Shown: positions 25,029 to 33,465, counted from the first letter of the stretch. The stretch: 33,465 nucleotides of DNA from a bacterium (GCA_905221385.1 CAJNCV010000016.1:1-33465), one strand, 5' to 3'. A program made the numbers and translations. Notes: generated by a model from the sequence alone, not told the origin.

Positions 25029-26285
25029 TTAGTATGTAAGGACGAAGTATTTCTTCTTACCGCGACGGATAACAGTTAGTTCGTTTTCCAATTTATCGCT
25101 ATCACTCAAGACATAGTCAAGGTCTTGGATACGGTCGCCGTTGACGTAGATGGCTCCATTTTGAACATCTTCACGGGCTTGGCGTTTAGAGTTCACCACA
25201 CCAGATGACACGAGGAGTTCCACGATATTGTGGTTTTCGTCTGCTTGTACTTGGTAGTTTGGCACTCCACGAAGTCCTTGTTTGAGTTCTTTAACAGAAA
25301 GGTTTTTGATGTTTCCTGCAAAGAGTTGCTCAGTGATGTTGAGGGCTTCTTTGTAAGCTTCTTCGCCGTGAACAAGAGTCACGACTTCACGAGCCAAGAC
25401 TTTCTGAGCCAAGCGTTCGTGTGGAGCCGCTTCAAACTGTTTGCGGATGTCTTCAATCTCGTCCAGTGACAAGAAGGTAAAGATCTTCAAGAAGCGAACG
25501 GCGTCAGCATCCATGACGTTCATCCAGAATTGGTACATTTCGTATGGAGAAGTCTTTTCAGGGTTGAGCCAGACTGCATTTCCTTCTGATTTACCAAATT
25601 TCTTACCAGTTGCGTCTGTGATGAGTGGCACTGTGATAACGTGACCAGTCTTGTCAGCCTTCCGACGAAGCAATTCGGTACCAGCTGTCATATTTCCCCA
25701 CTGGTCAGAACCACCGATTTGTAGGGTTACGTTGTACTTTTTGTTAAGAATGTAGAAGTCATAGCCTTGCATGATTTGGTAGGCAAACTCAGTGTAAGAA
25801 ATCCCTGTCTCGATCCGTTTTTTAACAGATTCCTTACTCATCATGTAGTTGACAGTGAAGTATTTTCCGACATCACGGAGGAAGTCAATGAAGCTGATGC
25901 TGCCAAACCAGTCGTAGTTGTTGACCATGACAGCTTTATTTTCGCCATTTTCAAAATCAAGAAAACGAGAAAGTTGCCCTTGGATAGACTTGACCCAACC
26001 TCTTACTGTGTTTTTTGTTTGGAGACTACGCTCAGCATCTTTGAAGGACGGATCTCCGATGAGACCTGTAGCACCACCAACGAGCGCATAAGGTTTGTGA
26101 CCTGCTAGTTGCAAACGACGACTTGTCAAGATTGCGACAAGGTGACCGAGGTGAAGACTGTCAGCAGTTGGATCGTAGCCGGTATAATAGGAAACTTGAC
26201 CTTTTTCTAGGGCTTTGCGCAAAGCTTCTTCATCAGTCGTTTGAAAGATCAAACCACGCTCTTTTAGCTCATCAAAAATGTGCAT
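25029..26285 (-). CDS. tyrS: Tyrosyl-tRNA synthetase
   Basis: Charges tRNA-Tyr; cytoplasmic class I dimer of 418 residues. The HIGH element is HLGH at 45-48 ([12 protein letters not shown]) and the KMSKS element is KFGKS at 229-233. The tyrosine-binding segment is YQIMQGYDF. The C-terminal third carries an S4-type RNA-binding domain ([20 protein letters not shown]). AAAGGAG precedes the ATG. It is divergent from pbp1b with a 140-bp gap, too short for a T-box leader, and has its own terminator. Confidence 0.97.
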   Translation of the reverse strand: MHIFDELKERGLIFQTTDEEALRKALEKGQVSYYTGYDPTADSLHLGHLVAILTSRRLQLAGHKPYALVGGATGLIGDPSFKDAERSLQTKNTVRGWVKSIQGQLSRFLDFENGENKAVMVNNYDWFGSISFIDFLRDVGKYFTVNYMMSKESVKKRIETGISYTEFAYQIMQGYDFYILNKKYNVTLQIGGSDQWGNMTAGTELLRRKADKTGHVITVPLITDATGKKFGKSEGNAVWLNPEKTSPYEMYQFWMNVMDADAVRFLKIFTFLSLDEIEDIRKQFEAAPHERLAQKVLAREVVTLVHGEEAYKEALNITEQLFAGNIKNLSVKELKQGLRGVPNYQVQADENHNIVELLVSSGVVNSKRQAREDVQNGAIYVNGDRIQDLDYVLSDSDKLENELTVIRRGKKKYFVLTY

Positions 26286-26321
26286 GTGTCTTTTCTCCTT
26301 TATAAAATATTGTTTCTACCT

Positions 26322-26330
26322 ATTGTATCA
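26322..26330 (-). promoter_or_regulatory. Extended -10 promoter of tyrS
   Basis: On the minus strand TGA plus TACAAT (26327-26322). There is no good -35. The leader is about 30 nt and carries AAAGGAG. Confidence 0.55.
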
Positions 26331-26397
26331 CAAACTCGGACAATAGCCTAGTAGAATAGGGAAGAAAGTGGCTATTTTATTGGAAGTTTTCCTTTTA

Positions 26398-26406
26398 TGG
26401 TATAAT
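26398..26406 (+). promoter_or_regulatory. Extended -10 promoter of pbp1b
   Basis: TGG plus TATAAT (26401-26406) in CTTTTATGGTATAATAAAG. The -35 is weak. The start codon is 19 nt downstream. Confidence 0.72.
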
Positions 26407-26425
26407 AAAGAAAGTGAGGACATTC

Positions 26426-28867
26426 ATGAAAAAAAGAAACAATGAAGTAAAAACGATAATAAACCAAAATAGATCAAGTAAAAGGGCCTCAGGTTCAAGT
26501 GCCTTAAGTAAATCTAGAGTAATATCTACTCTTTCCAAGATTTTGAATGGCTTTAAAGTGACCTTTAATACGCTTTTCATCTTGGCTGTTATAGCCGGAT
26601 TTTTTGGTGCTGGAGTAGCGATGGGCTATGGTGTCGCCTTATTTGATAAGGTCTCTATCCCTCAATCAGCGGAGTTGGTTAATCGGGTCAAAGACATTAC
26701 TTCCATCTCGGAGATTTATTATGCTGATGGGAGCACCATTGCTTCGATTGAGGGCGATTTATTGCGCACTTCAGTAGCATCAGATGCTATATCTGATAAT
26801 CTAAAAAAAGCCATCATTGCAACGGAGGATGAGCATTTTACTGAGCATAAGGGCGTAGTTCCAAAGGCTGTTATTCGTGCAACTTTAGGAACGCTTGTGG
26901 GGTTGGGTTCATCCAGTGGTGGTTCAACTTTGACACAACAGGTCATCAAGCAACAGGTGGTTGGAGATGCTCCGACCTTAGCTCGTAAGGCGACAGAAAT
27001 CATAGATGCTCTTGCCTTGGAGCGCGTCATGAGCAAGGACGAAATTCTGACAACCTATCTGAATATTGCTCCTTTTGGTCGCAATCACAAAGGTCAAAAT
27101 ATTGCAGGTGCCCAGCAAGCTGCAGAAGGAATTTTCGGTGTTGATGCTTCAGACTTGACGGTACCTCAAGCGGCTTTTATCGCAGGTTTACCACAGAGTC
27201 CGATTAGTTATTCTCCTTATGAATCGGACGGAAGCTTGAAGAGTGATGAGGATATGGCGCTCGGTTTGAAGCGTGGGAAAGATGTTCTCTACAATATGTA
27301 TCGAGCAGGTGCTTTGAGTCAGAAAGACTATGAGCAGTATAAGTCTTATGATGTACGAAAAGATTTCTTACCATCAGGTAGAGTAAGTACTGCTTCACGT
27401 GGTTATCTTTATTTTGCGGCTTTGTCAGAAGCCACAGACCGGATGTATGACTATCTGGTTGCGAGAGATCGTGTATCTGCCCAAGAACTAAAGAATGAGT
27501 CTATCCAGAAGGCTTATCGTGAGTTGGCAGCTAAGGAAATTGAAAACGGTGGTTATAAAATTACCACTACCATTAATAAAAAAGTTCATACAGCCATGCA
27601 GAATGCAGTGGCAAATTATGGTAGTCTGGTAGATGATTCGACAGGCCAGCCTGAGGTAGGAAATGTCCTTATGGACAACCAAACGGGAGCTATTCTTGGC
27701 TTTGTTGGTGGTCGTAATTATCAAGAGAATCAGAACAATCACGCTATCGACACCAAGCGTTCTCCAGCTTCTACTACTAAGCCGATATTGGCTTACAGTA
27801 TTGCCATAGATCAAGGTTTGATGGGAAGCGCAAGCATCTTGTCTAACTACCCGACAAACTTTTCAAACGGCAATCCCATCATGTATGTCAATAGTCCTGG
27901 TACAGGTATGATGACCTTGGGAGAGGCCCTCAATTATTCATGGAATATCCCAGCCTACTGGACTTATCGCACACTTCGAGAGAAGGGTGTTGATGTCAAA
28001 GGTTATATGGAAAAAATGGGTTATGAAATCCCAGAATATGATATTGAAAGTCTGCCGATGGGTGGGGGGATTGAAGTTACAGTTGCCCAGCATACCAATG
28101 GGTATCAGACCTTGGCTAATAATGGGGTCTACCACAAGAAACATATGATTGCGAAGATCGAATCGACGACTGGACAAGTGATTTATGAATATAAAACTCA
28201 ACCTGTTCAAGTTTATTCAAAAGCGACAGCGACCATCATGCAAAGTCTACTTCGTGATGTCATTTCATCTCGAGTTACGTCAAGCTTTCAGACTGATTTG
28301 GCCTCTATCAACCCAAGTCTGGCTCGTGCTGACTGGATTGGAAAGACTGGTACGACCAATGAAGATGAAAATATGTGGCTCATGCTTTCTACGCCACGCT
28401 TGACTCTAGGGGGCTGGTTAGGACACGATGACAACCGACCACTAGCCAAAGGAGCAGGTCACTACCGCAATGCCAACTATATGGCCCACTTAGTCAATGC
28501 TATTCAACAAGCTGAACCTGGAATATGGGGGAATGAGCGCTTTAATCTGGATCCAAGTGTGACCAAGTCTCAAGTCCTCAAATCGACAGGAGAGAAACCT
28601 GGCAAGGTCACAATCAATGGCAAAGAAGTTACCGTTTCTGGTTCTACTGTGACGAGCTACTGGGCTACTAAAGAGGGTGCCCCAGCAACTACTTACCGTT
28701 TTGCCATCGGAGGAAGCGATACCGATTATCAAAATGCCTGGAAGAACATTTTAGGAAGCATTCCTGCAGTAACTCCTCCAAGTTCAAGCAGTGGTTCAGG
28801 AAGCACAAGATCGAGTGGAAGTACTCAAAGTGGTTCTTCAGGACGTTCACGTCTATTTAATCGTTAA
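26426..28867 (+). CDS. pbp1b: Class A penicillin-binding protein 1b
   Basis: Bifunctional peptidoglycan synthase in the cytoplasmic membrane. The 813 residues start with a basic cytoplasmic tail, then one helix (about 48-72). The GT51 glycosyltransferase follows, with expected catalytic Glu134 ([12 protein letters not shown]). The transpeptidase has SxxK at Ser449-Lys452 (SPASTTKP), SWN at 505-507 and KTGT at 640-643. The end is a Ser/Gly-rich tail (from about 784). I chose ATG 26426 over the in-frame GTG at 26414 because GTGAGGA lies just before the ATG and includes that GTG. Its set of motifs is intact; no judgement on penicillin resistance can be made from the window. Confidence 0.95.
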   Translation: MKKRNNEVKTIINQNRSSKRASGSSALSKSRVISTLSKILNGFKVTFNTLFILAVIAGFFGAGVAMGYGVALFDKVSIPQSAELVNRVKDITSISEIYYADGSTIASIEGDLLRTSVASDAISDNLKKAIIATEDEHFTEHKGVVPKAVIRATLGTLVGLGSSSGGSTLTQQVIKQQVVGDAPTLARKATEIIDALALERVMSKDEILTTYLNIAPFGRNHKGQNIAGAQQAAEGIFGVDASDLTVPQAAFIAGLPQSPISYSPYESDGSLKSDEDMALGLKRGKDVLYNMYRAGALSQKDYEQYKSYDVRKDFLPSGRVSTASRGYLYFAALSEATDRMYDYLVARDRVSAQELKNESIQKAYRELAAKEIENGGYKITTTINKKVHTAMQNAVANYGSLVDDSTGQPEVGNVLMDNQTGAILGFVGGRNYQENQNNHAIDTKRSPASTTKPILAYSIAIDQGLMGSASILSNYPTNFSNGNPIMYVNSPGTGMMTLGEALNYSWNIPAYWTYRTLREKGVDVKGYMEKMGYEIPEYDIESLPMGGGIEVTVAQHTNGYQTLANNGVYHKKHMIAKIESTTGQVIYEYKTQPVQVYSKATATIMQSLLRDVISSRVTSSFQTDLASINPSLARADWIGKTGTTNEDENMWLMLSTPRLTLGGWLGHDDNRPLAKGAGHYRNANYMAHLVNAIQQAEPGIWGNERFNLDPSVTKSQVLKSTGEKPGKVTINGKEVTVSGSTVTSYWATKEGAPATTYRFAIGGSDTDYQNAWKNILGSIPAVTPPSSSSGSGSTRSSGSTQSGSSGRSRLFNR

Positions 28868-28872
28868 GAAAG

Positions 28873-28916
28873 AGTAGTAGCAAGGTTAGTAATTTCTCCT
28901 TGTTGCTACTTTTTTC
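28873..28916 (+). terminator. Terminator of pbp1b
   Basis: A 13-bp stem (28873-28885 with 28898-28910, two G-U pairs) with a 12-nt loop, then a run of T from 28910 to 28915. Confidence 0.85.
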
Positions 28917-28929
28917 TTTGTTGGTTTCG

Positions 28930-28938
28930 TGTTACAAT
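28930..28938 (+). promoter_or_regulatory. Extended -10 promoter of the EamA transporter gene
   Basis: TGT plus TACAAT (28933-28938). The -35 place (28910-28915) is the T-run of the pbp1b terminator. The ATG at 28945 is 6 nt past the -10, which predicts a leaderless mRNA. Confidence 0.6.
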
Positions 28939-28944
28939 AATAAT

Positions 28945-29856
28945 ATGAATCATTATCAGAAAAAGATTGTTAAGGGAACAGTATACTCGTTACTCTCAGG
29001 CCTAATCTGGGGGATTTGTGGGATTTTAGGAGAGTATTTTTTCACTCATTATCCAGTGTCTTCTGGATGGATTACTTCTATGCGTTTACTAGTGGCGGGG
29101 AGTTTGGTTTTAGGTCTATCAGCCTTTCAGTTGCGCACTCGATTATTGGACATCTGGCGTGATAAGAAAAATTATCTACCTTTTTTAGCCTATGCTATTC
29201 TAGGTATTTTTTCTGTGCAGTTTTTCTTTTATCTCTGCGTTGAGTATTCCAATGCGACGACGGCGACCATTTTGCAATTTATCAGCCCAGTTTTTATCCT
29301 GTTTTACAATCGAATCATTTACCAGAAGAAGGCTTCTATTACAGCTGTTTTCTATGTTTTGATTGCCATGCTAGGTGTATTTTTGATGGCTACAAAAGGG
29401 GATTTGTCCCAGTTATCCATGACACCTTTGGCTCTAGTGACAGGTTTGCTCAGTGCAGTAGGGGTCATGTTTAATGTTATCCTTCCCCAACGCTTTGCAC
29501 GGCGCTACGGTTTCGTTCCGACTGTTGGTTGGGGGATGATTCTGGCAGGATTCTTTAGTAATCTCCTTTACCCTATTTATCGGATAAGTTTTCAAGTGGA
29601 CCTGGTAAGTGTGCTGATTTGTCTGACGATTGCCGTGTTTGGTACTGCTTTTGCCTTCTTCCTATCTATGAAGGCCGTGTCCCTCGTTTCCCCGCTGGTT
29701 GTATCGGTGGTGAGTGCTAGCGAACCGCTTTCTTCAGCTTTATTAAGTGTTCTTTTTCTGGGATTGGTCATGGATGGTTTTTTGGCCTTGGCTATGGTGT
29801 TGATTATCGTTCCGATGATTTTCTTATCTGTAGAAGAAGCAAAACAAGCCCAGTAA
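28945..29856 (+). CDS. EamA/DMT-family transporter
   Basis: A 303-residue membrane protein with ten hydrophobic helices in two EamA halves (GTVYSLLSGLIWGICGILGE near the start; TGLLSAVGVMFNVILPQRFA in the second half). Members export or import metabolites such as amino acids; the substrate here is unknown. The start is ATG 28945: it gives the usual N-terminus, while the longer frame from 28900 begins inside the pbp1b terminator. There is no Shine-Dalgarno sequence, and the ATG is 6 nt after a -10 box, so the mRNA is probably leaderless. A palindromic terminator follows. DapH comes next but has its own promoter. Confidence 0.85.
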   Translation: MNHYQKKIVKGTVYSLLSGLIWGICGILGEYFFTHYPVSSGWITSMRLLVAGSLVLGLSAFQLRTRLLDIWRDKKNYLPFLAYAILGIFSVQFFFYLCVEYSNATTATILQFISPVFILFYNRIIYQKKASITAVFYVLIAMLGVFLMATKGDLSQLSMTPLALVTGLLSAVGVMFNVILPQRFARRYGFVPTVGWGMILAGFFSNLLYPIYRISFQVDLVSVLICLTIAVFGTAFAFFLSMKAVSLVSPLVVSVVSASEPLSSALLSVLFLGLVMDGFLALAMVLIIVPMIFLSVEEAKQAQ

Positions 29857-29875
29857 AGATGATTATTTGATAGTT

Positions 29876-29901
29876 AAGGCTTCAAATTTGAAGCCTTTTT
29901 T
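29876..29901 (+). terminator. Terminator of the EamA gene, perfect 22-bp palindrome
   Basis: AAGGCTTCAAATTTGAAGCC plus TT (29876-29897) is fully self-complementary and runs into TTTTTT (29896-29901). Confidence 0.9.
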
Positions 29902-29909
29902 GGTAGAAT
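29881..29909 (+). promoter_or_regulatory. dapH promoter overlapping the preceding terminator
   Basis: TGG plus TAGAAT (29904-29909) is an extended -10. A 17-nt spacer leads back to TTCAAA (29881-29886), which is inside the terminator palindrome. The leader of about 25 nt carries CCAGGAGG. Confidence 0.6.
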
Positions 29910-29940
29910 AGATATCATTATAAGGAACCAGGAGGCGCCT

Positions 29941-30639
29941 ATGACTGCTACAAAAATGAACGCTCAAGAGATTATCCAATTTATCGCCAATGCTGAAAAG
30001 AAAACCAGTGTTAAAGTAACCTTTGAAGGACAACTCGCAACTGCTGTACCAAACTCTGTTGTCAAACTAGGAAATGTCCTATTCGGAGACTGGAAGGACG
30101 TGGCTCCGCTTCTCGAAGGTTTAGTAGAAAATCAAGATTATATTGTCGAGCAAGATGCTCGTAATTCGGCAGTTCCCTTGCTAGATAAACGTGCTATCAA
30201 CGCTCGTATCGAGCCAGGTGCTATTATCCGTGACCAGGTGGAAATTGGTGACAATGCTGTTATCATGATGGGAGCTGTTATCAATATCGGTGCTGAAATC
30301 GGTGCAGGAACCATGATTGACATGGGTGCCATCCTTGGTGGCCGTGCTATCGTTGGGAAGAACAGCCACGTTGGTGCAGGTGCAGTTTTGGCAGGTGTGA
30401 TTGAGCCAGCTAGCGCTGAACCAGTCCGTGTCGGAGACAATGTTCTTATCGGTGCCAATGCAGTGGTTATTGAAGGAGTCCAAATCGGTAGTGGTTCAGT
30501 TGTCGCTGCAGGAGCTATCGTTACCCAAGATGTCCCAGAAAATGTGGTGGTAGCAGGTGTTCCAGCTCGTATCATCAAAGAAATTGATGCCCAAACCCAA
30601 CAAAAAACAGCGCTTGAGGATGCGCTTCGTACCTTGTAA
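29941..30639 (+). CDS. dapH: Tetrahydrodipicolinate N-acetyltransferase
   Basis: Acetylates tetrahydrodipicolinate in the acetyl branch of lysine synthesis; cytoplasmic trimer. The 232 residues consist of a small N-terminal domain and a left-handed beta helix from about residue 90, seen as hexapeptide repeats ([20 protein letters not shown], later [15 protein letters not shown]). AGGAGG lies 7 nt before the ATG. The next gene is the matching deacetylase. In streptococci, which use lysine rather than diaminopimelate in the wall, the route serves lysine supply. Confidence 0.94.
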   Translation: MTATKMNAQEIIQFIANAEKKTSVKVTFEGQLATAVPNSVVKLGNVLFGDWKDVAPLLEGLVENQDYIVEQDARNSAVPLLDKRAINARIEPGAIIRDQVEIGDNAVIMMGAVINIGAEIGAGTMIDMGAILGGRAIVGKNSHVGAGAVLAGVIEPASAEPVRVGDNVLIGANAVVIEGVQIGSGSVVAAGAIVTQDVPENVVVAGVPARIIKEIDAQTQQKTALEDALRTL

Positions 30640-30652
30640 TGGTAAAAGTAAA

Positions 30653-30683
30653 AAAGAGGCGGAACCCTTTTTCCAGCCTCTTT
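30653..30683 (+). terminator. Hairpin between dapH and dapL, partial terminator
   Basis: AAAGAGGCGGAA (30653-30664) pairs with TTCC-A-GCCTCTTT (30671-30683, one bulge). Only TTT then CTGC follows, so it may reduce rather than stop transcription into the next gene. Confidence 0.55.
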
Positions 30684-30706
30684 CTGCTATATCGGAGGAT
30701 AGATAG

Positions 30707-31837
30707 ATGTTAGATTTGATTCAGACTCGACGAGATTTGCACCAGATTCCAGAGATTGGCTTGGAAGAGTTCAAGACTCAGGCTTATTTGCTAGATGTGA
30801 TTGAGAAATTGACTGCGGGCAAGGACTTTGTTCAAATTCGTACTTGGCGGACAGGTATTTTGGTTTATTTGCAAGGAAGCCAGCCGAAGCGGACCGTTGG
30901 TTGGCGAACGGATATTGATGGCCTGCCTATCGTCGAACAAACAGGCCTACCTTTCGCTTCCCAGCACCAAGGTCGCATGCATGCTTGCGGACATGATTTC
31001 CACATGACCATTGCCTTGGGCTGTCTAGAATGCGCCCTTGAGGAGCAACCCCAGAATAATCTGCTCTTTCTATTTCAGCCTGCTGAAGAAAATGAAGCTG
31101 GTGGGATGCTCATGTATGAGGACGGTGCTTTTGGGGCCTGGTTGCCAGATCAGTTTTATGGCCTTCATGTTCGTCCGGATCTGAAGGTTGGACAGATCGC
31201 GACCAATACTCACACACTTTTTGCAGGGACTTGTGAGGTGAAGATTCGTTTCAAGGGAAAAGGGGGACATGCGGCTTTCCCACATGAGGCCAATGATGCC
31301 TTGGTGGCTGCTAGTTACTTTGTGACCCAGGTGCAGTCAGTGGTCAGCCGCAATGTCAATCCAATTGAGGGAGCGGTGGTGACCTTTGGCCTTTTCCAAG
31401 CTGGAACAACCAACAATGTCATTACAGACACAGCCTTTTTACACGGAACCATTCGCGCCTTGACTCAGGACATGAGTCTTTTGGTACAAAAAAGAGTTAA
31501 GACAGTCGCAGAAGGAGTTGCAGTAGCCTTTGATATGGAAGTCGAAGTGGAACACAAGCAAGGTGGCTACCTACCTGTTGAGAACAATCCAGCCTTGGCG
31601 CGTGAACTGATGAACTTCTTTGAAGAAAAAGATGGAATCGAGTTGATTGATATCGAGCCTGCTATGACAGGTGAAGACTTTGGTTATCTCCTTTCAAAGG
31701 TAGATGGCGTTATGTTCTGGCTAGGTATCGATAGCCCCTACGCCCTTCATCATCCTCAGATGAGTCCCAAGGAAGAAGCCTTAGCTATTGGGGTTGATGC
31801 GGTTTCTAGTTTCCTGAAAAAGAAGGCAGCAGAGTAG
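30707..31837 (+). CDS. dapL: N-acetyldiaminopimelate deacetylase (M20D amidohydrolase)
   Basis: Removes acetyl from N-acetyl-LL-diaminopimelate, following DapH and an aminotransferase. The 376 residues fit the M20D family (often labelled hippurate hydrolase). Metal site residues: Cys94 and His96 ([10 protein letters not shown]), Glu127-Glu128 (PAEENEAGG), His154 (YGLHVRPDL) and a late His (ALHHPQMS). The dimerisation lid holds [22 protein letters not shown] precedes the ATG. Its position after dapH supports the lysine role over general amidohydrolase activity. The next gene starts 11 nt after it. Confidence 0.9.
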   Translation: MLDLIQTRRDLHQIPEIGLEEFKTQAYLLDVIEKLTAGKDFVQIRTWRTGILVYLQGSQPKRTVGWRTDIDGLPIVEQTGLPFASQHQGRMHACGHDFHMTIALGCLECALEEQPQNNLLFLFQPAEENEAGGMLMYEDGAFGAWLPDQFYGLHVRPDLKVGQIATNTHTLFAGTCEVKIRFKGKGGHAAFPHEANDALVAASYFVTQVQSVVSRNVNPIEGAVVTFGLFQAGTTNNVITDTAFLHGTIRALTQDMSLLVQKRVKTVAEGVAVAFDMEVEVEHKQGGYLPVENNPALARELMNFFEEKDGIELIDIEPAMTGEDFGYLLSKVDGVMFWLGIDSPYALHHPQMSPKEEALAIGVDAVSSFLKKKAAE

Positions 31838-31848
31838 AGGAATTGTCT

Positions 31849-32388
31849 ATGAAAGCAGAACTACGCAAGAAAATTTTGCAAGAAATGAAGGCTCTATCTA
31901 GAGAGCAAAAACAGACTATGGAACAAGTTTTAACAGAACGATTCTTAAATCATCCTTTTTACCAAGAAGCCAAAACCATCGCAACCTATCTCTCCTTCCC
32001 TCATGAGTTTCAAACGCAAGAACTGATCGAGCAGGCGCGGAAGGACGGCAAAAAAGTTCTGATACCCAAAACCTATCCCAAGGGGCGAATGGAGTTTGTG
32101 GTCTACGAACCGCAGCAGTTGGCAAAAACTTCCTTTGGTTTGCTGGAACCACAAGGCGACTTGGAAGTGGTGGATCCGTCTCAGATTGATTTGATTCATG
32201 TTCCAGGGCTAGCTTTTACGAAAGAGGGCTATCGGATCGGATATGGCGGAGGTTACTATGACCGCTATCTGGAGAATTTTGCTGGGCATAGCCTAAGTAC
32301 AATCTATCCTTGTCAAGTTCAGGAATTTAAATCGGAAGACCATGATATTCCCGTCCAGGAGGTGCTAATCTATGAAGGAAATCTTTGA
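31849..32388 (+). CDS. 5-formyltetrahydrofolate cyclo-ligase
   Basis: Converts 5-formyl-THF to 5,10-methenyl-THF with ATP; cytoplasmic. The 179 residues end in the family signature GYRIGYGGGYYDRYL (127-141) and carry a basic ATP-binding start (KAELRKKILQ). ATG 31849 is preferred over TTG 31843 because GAGGA is placed well for the ATG. It follows dapL by 11 nt, and its last 17 nt overlap the start of the rhomboid gene, so dapL, this gene and the rhomboid gene likely share one transcript. This pair with a rhomboid gene is usual in Firmicutes. Confidence 0.94.
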   Translation: MKAELRKKILQEMKALSREQKQTMEQVLTERFLNHPFYQEAKTIATYLSFPHEFQTQELIEQARKDGKKVLIPKTYPKGRMEFVVYEPQQLAKTSFGLLEPQGDLEVVDPSQIDLIHVPGLAFTKEGYRIGYGGGYYDRYLENFAGHSLSTIYPCQVQEFKSEDHDIPVQEVLIYEGNL

Positions 32389-33052
32389 TAAACGTTACCC
32401 TGTGACTAGTTTCTTTCTCCTAGTAACAGCATTGGTATTTCTTTTGATGCTGATTACTACGGGTATCAACTTTGATCAAGCAAAAACTCTTTTTCAGTTT
32501 GGAGCCATGTATGGACCGATCATTCGCCTGGTCCCCGAGCAGATTTGGCGCCTTTTTTCGGCTATATTTGTGCATATTGGTTGGGAGCATTTCATTGTCA
32601 ATATGATTTCACTCTACTTTCTTGGACGACAGGTGGAGGAGATTTTCGGCTCCAGGCAGTTCTTTTTTGTTTATCTCTTATCAGGAATGATGGGCAATCT
32701 CTTTGTTTTTGCTTTCACACCGAAAGTCCTAGCAGCAGGAGCGTCCACTTCTCTTTACGGACTATTTGCTGCGATTATCGTCTTGCGCTACGCAACTCGC
32801 AACCCCTATATCCAGCAGTTGGGGCAATCCTATCTGACACTTTTCGTGATAAATATCATTGGAAGTGTTCTGATTCCAGGAATCAGCCTAGCAGGGCATA
32901 TCGGTGGCGCAGTAGGAGGGGCCTTTCTAGCAGTCATCTTTCCAGTCAAAGGGGAGAGAAGGATGTATAGTACTAGCCAGAGAATCGGAGCCACTGTACT
33001 TTTTATTGTATTGGCCGTTTTCCTTTTCTACAAAGGAATGAGCTATGTATAG
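32372..33052 (+). CDS. Rhomboid-family intramembrane serine protease
   Basis: Cleaves membrane proteins within or near the bilayer. The 226 residues have about seven helices. The catalytic serine is Ser125 (GASTSLYGLF) and the partner is His176 (LAGHIGGAVGGAF). The upstream H-x3-N element is His73 and Asn77 (WEHFIVNM). AGGAGG lies 8 nt before the ATG, inside the preceding gene. Substrates are unknown. It ends 13 bp before a terminator that also faces the CRISPR array. Confidence 0.92.
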   Translation: MKEIFDKRYPVTSFFLLVTALVFLLMLITTGINFDQAKTLFQFGAMYGPIIRLVPEQIWRLFSAIFVHIGWEHFIVNMISLYFLGRQVEEIFGSRQFFFVYLLSGMMGNLFVFAFTPKVLAAGASTSLYGLFAAIIVLRYATRNPYIQQLGQSYLTLFVINIIGSVLIPGISLAGHIGGAVGGAFLAVIFPVKGERRMYSTSQRIGATVLFIVLAVFLFYKGMSYV

Positions 33053-33065
33053 GGTTGGAATAGTT

Positions 33066-33096
33066 AAAAAGCTACTCATTTTTTGAGTAGCTTTTT
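33066..33096. terminator. Symmetric two-way terminator shared by the rhomboid gene and the CRISPR array
   Basis: AAAAAGCTACTCA (33066-33078) pairs with TGAGTAGCTTTTT (33084-33096) around 5 T. The arms start with five A and end with five T, so it works in both directions. It lies 6 bp beyond the terminal CRISPR repeat. Confidence 0.9.
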
Positions 33097-33102
33097 ATGT
33101 AA

Positions 33103-33465
33103 GTTTGAATCATTCGAAAAACACAGCTCTAAAACAAAACGGTACTGAACTAAAAAGAAATGACTGTTTTGGAACCATTCGAAACAACACAGCTCTAAAA
33201 CTTTAATGATTCCAGTACATGACGAGTTATTGTTTTGGAACCATTCGAAACAACACAGCTCTAAAACAACAGAAATAAGCAGCATACACAAGTAGTTGTT
33301 TTGGAACCATTCGAAACAACACAGCTCTAAAACGTTTCTCCTTTGTCGTCGCAACTTGCTTTTGTTTTGGAACCATTCGAAACAGCACAGCTCTAAAACA
33401 TCATGGATGGAGACAGAGTTCAAGGAGTAGTTTTGGAACCATTCGAAACAGCACAGCTCTAAAAC
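33103..33465 (-). CRISPR. Type II-A CRISPR array, trailer end, cut by the window edge
   Basis: Five 36-bp repeats (33166-33201, 33232-33267, 33298-33333, 33364-33399, 33430-33465) are separated by 30-bp spacers. A degenerate 33-bp copy at 33103-33135 sits 30 bp from the first full repeat. On the minus strand the repeats begin GTTTTAGAGCTGTG and end GGTTCCAAAAC, the Cas9-type (II-A) family pattern, so crRNAs are read leftward. The degenerate repeat marks the trailer end. The last base of the window is the end of a repeat, so leader, tracrRNA and cas genes should lie further right. The two rightmost repeats carry one base change. Confidence 0.97.

Noticed and set aside
30138..30578. A 146-codon minus-strand frame opposite dapH, with regular Pro/Ile/Thr-rich repeats.
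   Set aside because: The regularity mirrors the hexapeptide repeats of DapH on the other strand.
33076..33423. A 115-codon minus-strand frame with a repeated LELCCFEWFQN unit, which could pass for a repeat protein.
   Set aside because: It is the CRISPR array read as protein: 36+30 bp is a multiple of three, so the frame stays open through the repeats.
1..33465. BOX, RUP or insertion-sequence remnants and tRNA genes, common in mitis-group genomes.
   Set aside because: I scanned the intergenic regions by eye and found no recognisable copy; a profile search could still find a degenerate one.

Overview
The window comes from a low-GC Gram-positive coccus, almost certainly a Streptococcus of the mitis group (S. 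mitis, oralis, infantis or a relative). Evidence: a maltodextrin locus of pneumococcal type (malR-malA, malXCD, malM-malP), PBP1b, an RlmA(II)-type rRNA methyltransferase, zinc-free ribosomal proteins L33 and L32, an exact CodY box, extended -10 promoters, and a Cas9-type (II-A) CRISPR repeat. Species cannot be fixed from the sequence alone.

Layout. 1-1340: the end of a probable LacD-type aldolase, then galM (galactose mutarotase). 1400-2645: a decayed stretch holding a frameshifted YbaK/ProX-type deacylase, a degenerate CsoR-family regulator and a frameshifted C-terminal piece of a sensor histidine kinase. 2680-4300 (minus strand): a two-module VOC (glyoxalase/dioxygenase) protein with its own promoter, then rpmF-rpmG. 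4353-6175: ilvD behind an exact CodY box. 6202-8966: a SufT/MIP18-like protein, an Rgg-type regulator and an MFS exporter. 9005-14300: hisS, a small membrane protein overlapping hisS, a CPBP protease-like membrane protein, another small membrane protein, aspS and a YitT-family protein.

14290-24118 is the maltodextrin region. MalX binds maltodextrins outside the cell, MalC and MalD form the ABC channel, and MalM (4-alpha-glucanotransferase) and MalP (phosphorylase) break the sugar down in the cytoplasm. MalR (LacI family) is expected to repress two divergent promoters at 19845-20230, which carry MalR operators and cre-like CcpA sites. malA-malR have a separate promoter behind a strong malXCD terminator. 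No ATPase for MalC/MalD is in the window; a shared ATPase encoded elsewhere is likely.

24138-29856: rlmA(II) and tyrS on the minus strand, then pbp1b and an EamA-family transporter on the plus strand. The rlmA and EamA start codons sit 6 nt after a -10 hexamer and have no Shine-Dalgarno sequence, so both mRNAs may be leaderless. 29876-33052: dapH and dapL (acetyl branch of lysine synthesis), a 5-formyl-THF cyclo-ligase and a rhomboid protease. 33066-33465: a two-way terminator, then the trailer end of a CRISPR array transcribed on the minus strand. The array continues past the right edge, where the leader and cas genes should lie.

I saw no tRNA or rRNA gene, insertion sequence, prophage or BOX/RUP element. 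The most unusual signals are the two candidate leaderless genes whose promoters are built into the preceding terminators, the decayed 1.4-2.6 kb segment, a possible third MalR operator, and a repeat variant limited to the leader-side CRISPR repeats visible here.
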